Under the pieces are notes generated by a model. The model saw only the letters and a list, made by a program, of their open reading frames with translations. It ran no database searches and had not been told where the DNA came from. The translations under genes and the position numbers were made by a program. 64,000 nucleotides of DNA from Diploscapter coronatus (lineage: Eukaryota; Nematoda; Chromadorea; Rhabditida; Rhabditidae): positions 31,581,201 to 31,645,200 of the forward strand of contig OZ038422.1 in the NCBI GenBank assembly GCA_964036155.1, written 5' to 3'. Within the stretch, counting starts at the first letter, position 1; each line of letters opens with the position of its first letter. This document shows positions 1 to 10,171 of the stretch, piece by piece.

Positions 1-1660
1 GAATGGTAGAAACCTTGATGATTCCCGGCGAAGACAATGAGAGCAGTTGATCTCAAGAGTCAAACTGTAGAGATGAGGGAAGATGAAAAGTAGATAAAAG
101 AGTTAGAGTCAGACAATCAGATAAAGATGTAAACGTTGGACTATGATCCAAATCAGGTGTGTATGTGTAAAGATTAACGCTTTGTTAACTAACGCTAACG
201 CAAAACTCACTTTTCGGGATAATTTTCAAAACGCACACGCAAATCTCGATGAATACTGTGCTAAACGCAAATCAAAAATTTGATTTTCTACACCCCTGAT
301 CCAAATGACAAATCATGGCCGTGGGAAACCACGACGTCCCTGTTAGAAATTGCTCGAAAACTTTATCGGTATAGAAAAAAATCCTTACCAGTTTCTTCTT
401 CATTTCCTTAATCAACCGGTCGAGCTCTTCGACGTCTTCAGGCAGTTTGACGAGTTTTTCCGATAACCCGATGAGGTTGCCGAATTTCTGAAATCGATAT
501 GATTTTGTGTCCGACCAAAACTTGCTTACCTCGACATTTTCCCTGGAGATACGGAGTGGCTTCCCTGGCGGCGGCAGTTCTCTGCTGTTGCTAGCGGGTG
601 GACGTCTGCGACGGCGGTCATTTTCAGCGACGGCACTGGCCAAGGCTAGTTCATCGTCTGGGTGAGTGACCAAAAGTTCGGCGTCATTCGGACTAGCCGA
701 TGACATATTTGACGATCCTAAAGTAGAAATTTGAATTTAGAAGTAAGATTTGGAAGTGATATGAATATTTTGAATCATTTGAACTATGGTATCGTTGTTA
801 ATTTCATTTATAAAGTACTTTCTCCAGGGACCGCAAATAGTTTTGCAGAAATCTATCATTTTCGGGAATTCCCTACTCGAAATAATCAAATACGCGTGTA
901 ACAAAAAATTCACTGAGAAAAAATAAAACTCATTTTCGGAGTTTCAAATGACCACTTTTTTGAATGAAAGCGAAAAATGCAAGGAGGCGGAGTTTTCGAT
1001 CCCTAACCATGGCGATCATAAATATGGAAACGAAATTGAACGCAGTTTGTTGAACTGTTACTCATCTGGAAATTACCCATTTTTCAAAATAACCTCTTTT
1101 CCGAGTTATTGATGTTTCCAAGTAGACGATTGGTGAGTTGCCAAAAGTCATCGTATGAGTTTGCTTAAAAAATAATCAATACCGTTTGGTTGACGGAATC
1201 TGGTTGAACCGCTCGACGAAGACTGGATCGAATGAGTTGAACTGAGCTGGGAAGGATAGACATCTCCTGGAAGTGGCGCAGTCATGGCGTTTTCGCACAC
1301 CTCGGTTTTGACCGTTCTAAAAATTTGATGGATCTTTTCTTGGACTTTTCATTAGGAACTGGATATATCACAATCGAGGCTGGACGAAATTCCGTTTCCG
1401 AATTATCAAAATTTTCACTTCTGTCCAGCCCTGACCACGATGTCATATGATTAGAATTGATAGATAGAAATCCAACATTTTTATGACTTTTCTGTGATGC
1501 CATGGATTTTCGTTTAAAAATTCATCAGAAAGTATGATGTCGTTCAATTTCAAAAGAATTTGTAAACATTAGTTATCTAGTGTCCGAATTCTTACATTGT
1601 GGGCTTCACGTGTTGGCCAGATGTCGAGGTAGACGCACACGGTTGCTGGTGTGCGGGCAT
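1..1660 (-). CDS. Unrecognised protein, 5' portion; continues beyond the window start
   Basis: Three exons join with consistent phase. The first begins at an ATG at 1658-1660 (MPAHQQPCAST...) and ends in phase 2 at a GTAAGA donor. The second covers about 1195-1305 and ends in phase 1. The third starts near 715, runs through a acidic and arginine-rich stretch to a GTAAGC donor near 533, and is followed by an exon of about 390-488 with a leucine-rich charged helix (FGNLIGLSEKLVKLPEDVEE), possibly a coiled coil. The N-terminal half is rich in Ser, Thr, Gln and Pro and looks disordered. The remaining exons lie at or before base 1 and I could not place them. I recognise no family. A regulatory or adaptor protein would fit the composition, but that is a guess. 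Only the reading frame and splice logic are seen directly. Confidence 0.5.
825..1005. mobile_element. Small inverted-repeat element (MITE-like), hAT-like TIR family
   Basis: The left end reads AGGGACCGCAAA. The right end, on the opposite strand, reads TAGGGATCGAAAACTCCGCC. The right-hand 70 bases closely match, in inverted orientation, the left part of the element at 25757-26029, including a shared run of about 20 bases around AGTGGTCATTTGAAACTC. I see no clear target-site duplication. It lies in an intron of the first gene. Confidence 0.5.
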
Positions 1661-2273
1661 GATCACAATTCGGCAAAATTGTTGTTTGTTGTCTATAGAT
1701 TTGATCTGAAACTTCTCAAGTTTTATTGAAGCATTCTTCTTTGTAGGAGAAAATGCGGATAGAAACGTTCGAACTTTTTCAGAATGTTTAGATTAGAAAC
1801 CGATATGTTTGAAAGGAAACTGTCTAGGGAAGAGGAATGATTTTTGCTATTTCTTTCATAGTTTGCTTGGCTTTTTTCGATGTTGCCAATTTTTGTTTAG
1901 AAAACATTTCCAATCAATTCTTGCTTTTGGGAGAAACCGCCGGAAAGATGAATGACCAATCGAGAATAGAGGAAAAGTGGCTAGGTGCCAGTAACAAGAA
2001 TGTTTTGTAGCATTGCTATGAAACTAGTAAGCGGCTAGAAGAGATACTAGACGGATTTTGTTGTGCTTGCCGAGAGGTGCCGTCAGCCACAAGCTATTGG
2101 CAATTATTGATTGTCTAGCACAACAAGGAAAATAGACAATTTTGAAAGAATTGATAGACGAAAATTAGAATCAGCCATCCAAGACAGAGACAAGGGATGA
2201 GGTTGACTGGTCGAGGAAGAAGGAATAACAAATGACCAGTAGTCAGTGCTTGAAGAGAGAGAACAAAATAAAC

Positions 2274-2278
<5 letters not shown>

Positions 2279-2308
<30 letters not shown>
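2279..2308. repeat. GA dinucleotide microsatellite
   Basis: An uninterrupted run of about 14 GA units lies inside a longer purine-rich stretch (about 2260-2400). It explains the apparent open frames on the minus strand here. Confidence 0.9.
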
Positions 2309-2311
<3 letters not shown>

Positions 2312-3322
2312 CGTAGAGTAAATGAGCAGTGTCCGATAGGCGGCACTGGTAGGAAAGGGAGAGAGAGAGAGTGAGTAAGTGGGGAGAAAGGTGAGAGATT
2401 AGACAAAGAAAGTGAATTTTGAATTGAATGAGTAAAGGAATAGAGTGAGCCTCTAGCAAATAGGTTGGTCTTCAAAATCGAAGAAATATCATATCTTTTA
2501 AGAGAAATTAGATACAAGATTTTTCTTCCGGAAGAAAATAGCATTTCTTATCAAGGGAAAAAGATAATGAGAGGAATTCGAAAAGTGAAAATATCGTGAT
2601 TCGGGAGATAGGACGAGCTGTAGGTGATGATTTTAATTCGGAAAGAGCGTAAAATTTGAGAGGGTTGGGACAAGAAAAGCAAGATGCACTTTCTCTAAGA
2701 AATGAACGTCTATTCCCGGTTATTAGAGATGCATTTCTCATGGAAGATTTTATTCGTCGAGAATTTTTAGGATAGGGCAGGATATATCGAAAAACCGGCT
2801 AATTTTGTGTTTAGAATTCTGACTTGTTATTCCATGGTAGGAAAATTTTGCATATCTGAGATTTGAAAAGTTATTCCAGTCAATTCAATAGAGCTGTAAT
2901 AGATTTGGATGGAATATTACAACTTTTGAGGACCATATGTTCGATATTTTTTGAGAAATAATGTAAGAAAAATTGCGAGATAAAGTACGATTTTTATCCT
3001 TTGTAGAGTTGGAATAAACCAAAAGGCGCTTTCTTTGATGGCAGGGCTTTATGCTGAGGTCAACATCGAGTGAGATAGCATTGGGAAAAGAAATAGATAT
3101 AAACATTGATTGGTGAACATTGTTGAAAAATCGTATAAATACGAAGTGGTAAATGAATGAACCATTGAAAAAATTGTCATGAAACTTTAGAATAAATAGG
3201 TTTTTTTTTTTTTTTTATAATTTTTCAATTGTTGAAAACAATAAAACACATGAATTGCAAAAATTTCCAAGATTTAGGAATCAAAATTCGCCGATTTTTA
3301 AAGAACAAAATGTGTAATTAGG

Positions 3323-3367
3323 TAGAGAGCGCAGGTGATTTTCAAATTTGAGTATTTGCGTTCTCTA
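3323..3367. mobile_element. Minimal 45-bp inverted-repeat element, same TIR type as 20840-21231
   Basis: The left end is TAGAGAGCGCAGGTG. The right end reads TAGAGAACGCAAATA on the other strand. The flanks TAATTAGG and AATTTAGG resemble an imperfect 8-bp target duplication. It looks like an almost completely deleted relative of the 392-bp element at 20840. Confidence 0.5.
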
Positions 3368-3671
3368 AATTTAGGATATGACGTAATTCAAATTTTGCGG
3401 ATGCATAAAATTGATGGTTTCCTGGACGATCCCGTTGTAACATGTGTACAAGATTCTGCCCATATTAGGGCAAATTTTCTCTTAAAGATGAAAAATCGAC
3501 CCTTAGAATTTTTGTTTTAGACGATGATTGAGCGTTTTCAATGTTTTGAGAAACTATATGAGCCATTTGGAAATATGCGCTTTGGAATAATATCAAATAG
3601 CGAGTTTCGTAAAACTTTTTGAAAGAAAAAAACATGTTTACAATAATTTTCCATAATTATTGTTAGTAATC

Positions 3672-3757
3672 CGACTAGGTGGGTCGGAAAAAGTGTCCGA
3701 AAATTCTCAATGCATAATTCGAATGCTAATTTTGATATGGCATTTCTACTTATAAAT
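3672..3757. repeat. Dispersed repeat, copy 1 (second copy at about 10830-10914)
   Basis: The block around GGGTCGGAAAAAGTG and AATGCATAATTCGAATGC recurs in the same orientation at about 10830-10914 with small indels. It has no coding content. It is probably a fragment of a transposable element. Confidence 0.6.
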
Positions 3758-4189
3758 CGTAAAATCATTTATTGAGTTATACGAAGTCCAAACACCGAAA
3801 TGTTCATAACACAACAATCGGTTGAAGTTTACTTACTAATTAACTTAAAAAATGGAAAATTAATTTTTATTATCGCCATAATCACAAATGTTCTTCGAAT
3901 TTTTATGTGATCGTTAGTTGGAGAGAAAGTCGATATTCATGCAGCAATTAAAAGTTGAAAGTTGGACCAACAAATAGTGAGTCGCGTAGAAGAGAAACGA
4001 AACGAATAGCGTAATTGTTGCATATCGACGTTCTCTCCCAATCAATAATATACAAATGGGTGTAGGTACGGTAGATGAAGACCACGAAAGGTCTTCAAAA
4101 TCTCTTCAATTTGAACATTAGGTAAATAAAACTGTTTGTACTATAATATGTTTTCTGATCATATGATAATTTCTACTGGGTCAGTCCTA

Positions 4190-6603
4190 ATTGGAAAAAA
4201 TAAAGGGAAAATAAGGGGACAGATTAACTTTGGGTGCTTTCATATCATTGCCAACTGTCCGGTACTTTGGGTAATGTGCAAATAAGCAAAGGACATAAGA
4301 CGCCAGTTTCGGTTTTTTGTATATCGAATTTGGTCTGAGCATAACTCTCGGGACAACTTTGATATTGAGACGTGAAACACGACGAAAATCCGCCGAATTC
4401 GATGCTAGATTTTTGAGTAATTGGAGAATTCCTGCTAAGGCAAATGAAGACGTTGTTTAAGAGACGAACAGACTGATAATGCTGCGGGCAGTCTGTGGTA
4501 GTGTGATTTTCTGCTGAAATGAGAATATTGTTGCGACCAAGTTATTACAGCCTTTATATCAATATTTTCCCTCAAGTAACTTCGAAATTTTATGAATTCT
4601 TATTTTATAATCTATAATCACAGCTATTTTTGTATATTCAGAAGATTGCAAGAAGTGCACCCCAGCAGATATTTTCTCAGATTTTTATCTTAATATATAA
4701 ATGGCTGAATTAGGTATTTTGTTGCTCCCTCATAGTTGTCAGTGTTTAATAAAGCGCTATATATTTCGCCTTTGTTATCCAGAACTGTGCTGGACAAATT
4801 TTGCAAATATCGTTGAATTTTATAAGCTAACTAGAGATTTGTGGAATTTCAATTAATCATCATTACACATTCTTCTTAATCCAAACCTGTGTAAACTCCG
4901 CCGAAAAGTGCAATGTCCGAATCCTTCGGTGGAGGCAAACTCCGATCTCTTCTACACCAGTACACTCCATAGTTACGGTGAATTCTGAAGGAAACGTTTT
5001 TATCCTCATTGAGAATTCTGATTGCGGTAACATTGTCATCCTAAATTAATGAAGATTCAAAATAAACTCAACCTGCTAAAACAACGTACCCAAACTAATT
5101 TATAGTCTAATCCAGATAAGGATTTCTCTTTAGCATATACAGTGGTGTTTTTCACATATAGCAGAACCGATTCGAATCCAATCGGACAAGAAGGTTGGCC
5201 AGTAATAGGGTTATCAACGAATAAATCGTCCCTGAAGCCTGGGTCGTCCTTCAGCCGAGTTTGCAGTGTTTGCTCTACCATCCTCATATTGCCATTGTCG
5301 AACGAACTGTTCTGCTGGTCAACGAATTCAAACGTTGAGTTTATATAGGTTCCGCCAAAATACGGGACATCAGCCTTATTGGAAAAAATGGAGGAAAAAT
5401 AAGGAGGCGGTTTGATTTTAGGTGCTTTCATATCACTGTCCGGTTTTTTAGACAATATGCAAATAGATAAAGGACATAAGTCGCCAGTTTGTGTTTTTTT
5501 AATATCGAATTTGGTCTGAGCATAACTCTCGGGACAACTTTGATTTAGGGACGTTAAACATGACGAAAATCCACCAAATTTGATACTAGATCTTTGAGTA
5601 ATTGGAGAATTCCTGCTAAGGCAAATGAAGATTTTGCCGAAGAGACGAACAGACTGATAATGCTGCGGGCAGTCTGTGGTAGTGTGATTTTCTGCTGAAA
5701 TGAGAATATTGTTGTGACCAAGTTATTACAGCCTTTATAATAGCATTTCCTCTCAAGTATCTTCGATATTTTATAAATTCTTATTTTATAATCTATAATC
5801 GCAGTTATTTTTGTATACTCAAAAGATCTCAATAATCCTGGGGAGAAACTGCATCTCAGCAAATATTTTTATTAATTTTTTTTTATCTTAATATATAAAT
5901 GGCTGAATTAGGTATTTTATTGTTCCTTCATAGTTGCCAATGCTTGATAAAGTACTATATATTTTGTCTGTTATCCAGAACTATGCTGAACAGACTTTGC
6001 AAGTATCGTTGAATTTTTATAAGCTAACTAAAAGATTTGTGGAATTTCAACTAATCATGATTACATTCTTCTTAATACAAACCTGTGTAAACTCCGCCGA
6101 AAAGTGCAATGTCCGAATTCTTCGGTGGAGGCAAACTCCGATCTCTTTTACACCAGTACACTTTATAGTTATCATAAGTTTTGAAGGAAACATCGTTATC
6201 TGCATTGCGAATTCTGATTGCGGTAAAATTGCCATCCTAAATTTATGAAGGTTCAAAATGAATTCAATCTGCCAAAATAACGTACCCAAACTAGCTCTTC
6301 GTCTAATTCATAAAAGGATTTCTCTCTGAAATAAGCAGTGATGTTGATCTCATACAGCAGAACCGATCTGAATCCAGCCGGACAAGAAGATTGACCAGTA
6401 ATCGGGTTATCAGCAAGGAAACTGTCCCTGTAGCCTGGATTATTGTTCAGACTAGCTCTCGTTGCTTGCTCAACCCCCCTCATCCTGGCATTACCGAAGA
6501 ACCAACTGTTTTGTTGATCAACGAATTTAAACGTTGCAGTTCTATAGATTCCGCCAAAATACGGGACAGGCACAATTTTGCAACTGCCGTCGTCATCGTT
6601 CGC
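4190..6603 (-). repeat. Tandem 1.2-kb intragenic duplication in the MPEG1-like gene
   Basis: About 4190-5390 and 5380-6600 are two copies of the same block, offset by roughly 1.18-1.19 kb. Exon sizes match exactly where both are complete: 154 nt for both 4887-5040 and 6083-6236. Intron sequences are also conserved, for example the stretches just after 5041 and 6237, and those near 4560-4860 and 5740-6060. Exon 5090-5694 fuses the tail of the first copy to the head of the second, so the protein carries two complete modules in one frame. Confidence 0.85.
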
Positions 6604-8648
6604 CTATAATTTATCAGAGATCTCCATAAATTACCGAGTGTATGAAGTTTCAATTAAAGAATCAGATTTGGGTTTAAATTTTCCCACGACCCAGAATTGA
6701 TATTTCCCATAGCCCGATTCGAATCGGAATTCCGAAAATCATTAATGGATTTTTTATTCACTAGATTCTAAAGCAACTGTTATTTCACTTTGCTTGGGCG
6801 ACGTCAATTTTCGGCTCACTGTAATTATCACTATTTTCAGAGAAATAATATTGGAAAAGAGATGATAACTACAAGAGGCCCAACTTTCAAATTCTTCGGA
6901 TCAGGGCTGTGCGAAGCTATGAGTTGGAATTCAAAATGCCCAAACACCGATTTCCTTTCTGGAAGAAGCCATTTCGGAATGATTTTTTAAACCTTCAACA
7001 TCTCACAACCTTGCTTCGAATAACATCAAAAGAATCTCTATAACTGATAATGAAATTCAAATTACTTGGAAGTTGAAGTTGACTGCCTTGGGATTTGTGC
7101 AGCCTCGAATGATGTTCGCTTGATAGTAGGCAATAATTGCAGAGTCAAGCTTTTCTTTCACCGCTTCGAGAACATCCAGATTGTATTGCGGGAAAGTTCT
7201 CGTACTCAACACTTCCGACAATCTCTTCACATGAAAGCGTAGGCCAGCGATATCTTCCACAACGAAGTTTGTCTAAAAATTATCTTTGATAAATTCTAGA
7301 GGTTTTCGTTAGTTTGAAACATTGTGACAATGACTGGATTCAATTTAAAGCTTTAGAAGTTAGATTAGCAATTTAAATCGACTTCGAAGCTTATTGTGGA
7401 TACGAATTTCGAAGTCGAATTTAAAATTTGTGTACTTCGGATTCGGAATTCCATTTTTATTCTTAATCGGACCAATGAAAATTGCAGTAATCAAACTCGG
7501 AAGAGAAATTGAGTCCAGTGCAAGGATCATTTCAAAATAAAAGTAATTTAACCCACGTAAATTTCAGCACCATTGCTATCCGTATTTACAGTGAACGTGA
7601 AATTTCCTTTGCGAAATTCGTCGGTGTGCCTAATTCGACTTGACCCTTTTGTTTTTTTGATATTAGCTTTTGAATTAGTTTCGCTGGCTTCAAAAGATAC
7701 GACGGACAAGTCAATCCCGATGCCGACACTGGTGGAAGTGCCTTCATTTGAAAACGAGCTTCCATCGTCTGACTCGACGTAATCCAGTTGTTCCAGACTA
7801 ACGCCCATAATCGATTTCGTCACGAAATGCGTTCCGTACTGCTTCACAGTCAGTTGTGCAAGGTACTCGGCCCTTCGAGGCATCCCTCTGCTCAACGCAT
7901 CTGCGATTCCTTGTATTTCGTGTTGGAACGAATCGATGATTTTCATTTGTCCATCGTTCGCGACCATTTCGTAGGCCTCGTAGACGACATTGAGCGTGTT
8001 CAGATCAGTGTTGAGTCGAGTCATCATCTTCTTGATATTGATGAATTCAGAACTGAGTGAACCGCCGATGGACACAGGGCCAAAAATGGGAATTTCGGCG
8101 CCGACAGTGATCGAGTTCTGCCGAGCCTGCAGAACAGAAAGGAAGTTGTCGTGGTGATCCTCGACTTGCCGAATTCGCCTCGATTCGATCTTCGTCGTCC
8201 TCACTCCATTGGGAATCAGATATTCTCCATCTTCGGTGGTCTTGCACTGTGAGAAGTTCAGCTCTAGAAGAGGATATGTCGGGATATTCTGAAATAACTT
8301 GTAGCTGATTTGTAAGGCTTCAAGCATTATTACTGTCTAGACAAATCTTTAACTCGTTCTTTAGGGAGCACAACTTGACAGAAGATAAAGTGCTCAAAAA
8401 TGTTAATGCTTTCTAGGCAGATCTTATTCAACCTCAACTTCACTGTTTTGATTTATACGAGCATTTTTGTCATAATGCATATTATTGAAAGAGATTTTTA
8501 GTTTTGAAAGATAATACCTGCAGACTGTCCCACCCGAAGCCAATGCGGCTTGAAAGAAACTTGAGCGGAGCGTGTTCAGACCATTTTGATTCCGTGTGAC
8601 GAGCGAGTTGAGAACAATGAGCGATGGCGTGCAGGGCTTGTCGAGCTT
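4245..8648 (-). CDS. MPEG1: MPEG1/perforin-2-like MACPF protein with duplicated C-terminal module
   Basis: Exons read on the minus strand are 8518-8648, 7557-8288, 7076-7272, 6286-6603, 6083-6236, 5090-5694, 4887-5040 and 4245-4513, all phase-compatible. The first exon encodes a segment ending GFGWDSLQ. The second begins NIPTYP, carries CKTTEDGEYLIP, which is characteristic of MPEG1, and contains the MACPF signature YGTHFV. The next exon ends in a cysteine and NFNF segment, followed by DDDGSC, as in MPEG1. The rest corresponds to the MPEG1 P2 region (FGG motifs, NPITGQ, paired cysteines) and is present twice. MPEG1 proteins form membrane pores against ingested bacteria. The function here is inferred from the family. 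The signal-peptide exon was not found upstream of 8648, and no C-terminal transmembrane segment is visible before the stop, unlike vertebrate MPEG1, so it may be secreted. Another MACPF subclass is possible, but the P2 matches favour MPEG1. Confidence 0.82.
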
Positions 8649-9523
8649 CTGAACGTCAATACGTCAATTTTCATCTATATTTTTGTCAAAAATATTCGAA
8701 ACAATAATTTCGATCAGTCCTGTTCACAACCTATACCCAGATTCTGAACAAAAGATACGCGATATTGCAGAAAAGGATGGAGAATAGAAGTAGGCGAATT
8801 GTGTGGGTGGAGATCACAAATAGGTTGGCAAAAATCAATTTTTACACCGACTTTTCTTAATACCCTTAATTTATGGAAGAAAAATTACCATTATTGGAAG
8901 GAATGTCTGATGATCCCAGGTAAATCAATGCAGAGAAGAAGAAAACGAAGAAAATATGAGATATCTCCCTCATACGGGTGTAGAATTTTCTAAATTTGAA
9001 AAGTAAAATCTATAGTTAGAAAATTTTGGGAAGAAAAGTAATAAATAAATGGACCAACTGATCCCAACTACCATATCTTGTGGACTAGACTAGTGATTGA
9101 TCCGGATTTCTATTCCTATTGCTGAGGAATATTAGCGGTCTCATCCTTGCTTTTAGATATCCGGCAAGTTAACAGAAAATTAATGACTTCATATGACAGG
9201 AAAACTTCAAGTGATTGATTTACGGAAAACTAAACTTTCAGGAGCACAATAACAATAAAAGAAGTTTATTTTCAACACATACTCTTTAATTTGCAATAAT
9301 TACAACACCAATTATGAGCATGATCAATGAATGTTTATCTAGATAAATTGATTATTTCGGCATGAGAAATATGTTATGAAGTCAAAACTTTGAAAAACCA
9401 CTATTGTGAATAATTTTGGATGATTATTGACTTTTAACAGGACTGAAAAACTATTCAATACACAATTTTTATGTGTAAAAGATATTCTCAAGTCAAAGTT
9501 TAGCATGTTTCTTGAATGAAATG
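8649..9523. other. Upstream region of the MPEG1-like gene; missing first exon expected here or further up
   Basis: The 8518-8648 exon starts after a good acceptor and needs an upstream exon ending in phase 1. I looked for a Met-initiated hydrophobic exon. A hydrophobic stretch occurs on the minus strand around 8735-8810 but has no start codon in its frame. The rest is AT-rich with no other gene signals. Confidence 0.4.
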
Positions 9524-9845
9524 TTACAAATCATCGATTTGATCAACAACGTTCCATACATCCAGCTCAGGGTCATATTCTTCTACTAACGTACAATATT
9601 TTGTGCAGATCCACTGTTCATATCTGAAATGCAAATTTCAGAAAAAAATAAACTTTTAAACTTACCCTCCAATAGCATACAGTTTTCCATTAGCAGCGAC
9701 CAGCGAATGACCGTATCGTGCACAATTTAAACCCGAAATTCGTGAAATTCGATCACCGGGAGAGGCTTGAGGGTCGAAACAAAGACAGGAGTTGCAGACG
9801 TCGCTGCTGAAACTTATTCTATCTTCGATATAGTGACTCTTCAAC
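9524..9845 (-). pseudogene. Orphan kelch-repeat fragment
   Basis: Two exons join in phase. One, ending near 9666, encodes a kelch blade core with RYGHSLVAANGKLYAIGG. The other, about 9524-9624, encodes VEEYDPELDVWNVVDQ and then a TAA stop at 9524-9526. The YDP...W spacing is the classic inter-blade kelch pattern. Together they make only about 95 residues, far short of the five to seven blades of a kelch propeller. I found no ATG, BTB domain or further blades upstream before the acid phosphatase stop at 10172. It could be the end of a gene truncated by rearrangement or a degenerate pseudogene. The two-exon structure and intact frame argue against very old decay. Confidence 0.55.
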
Positions 9846-10171
9846 AAGTTTAATGACAGACATCAGTATGCTTATGAAATTTGGGATTTCACGAAGTTAG
9901 ACAGATTTTAGTCTCAGCACAGCACGCACTCGATTTATTTATCGGTCAAATTTCAATTGAAACATTCGTAAAGAAATAAAACTTTCTATTATGCACTGTG
10001 AGAAAATAGATATTGCACACTTTTTGCAACTTGCTTTTGCGCAAGCCACACCTTTCCTTTTTCCTTCTCTTAAAATATCGTAACGTGAGAATGTTGACTA
10101 GAAAGTCGTTTTCGGCAGTTCGATAAATTTTTGCATTACTTTATTAATGAAAATAAACTACAAATAATCAG

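Larger units (their letters stand above)
1661..4244. other. Intergenic region between the first gene and the MPEG1-like gene
   Basis: I see no convincing exons. Open frames at 2104-2544 come from a purine-rich stretch with a GA microsatellite. The region also holds a T tract at 3201-3218, a tiny inverted-repeat element at 3323-3367 and a dispersed repeat at 3672-3757. The last 60 or so bases (about 4190-4244) still show homology to coding DNA near 5380-5440, so they belong to the duplicated block of the MPEG1-like gene. Confidence 0.6.

Noticed and set aside
2104..2544. 146-residue minus-strand open frame
   Set aside because: It is produced by the GA microsatellite and flanking purine-rich DNA.
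7788..8247. Open frames opposite or offset to the MACPF exon
   Set aside because: They are shadows of the 7557-8288 exon, which carries the recognisable MACPF motifs.
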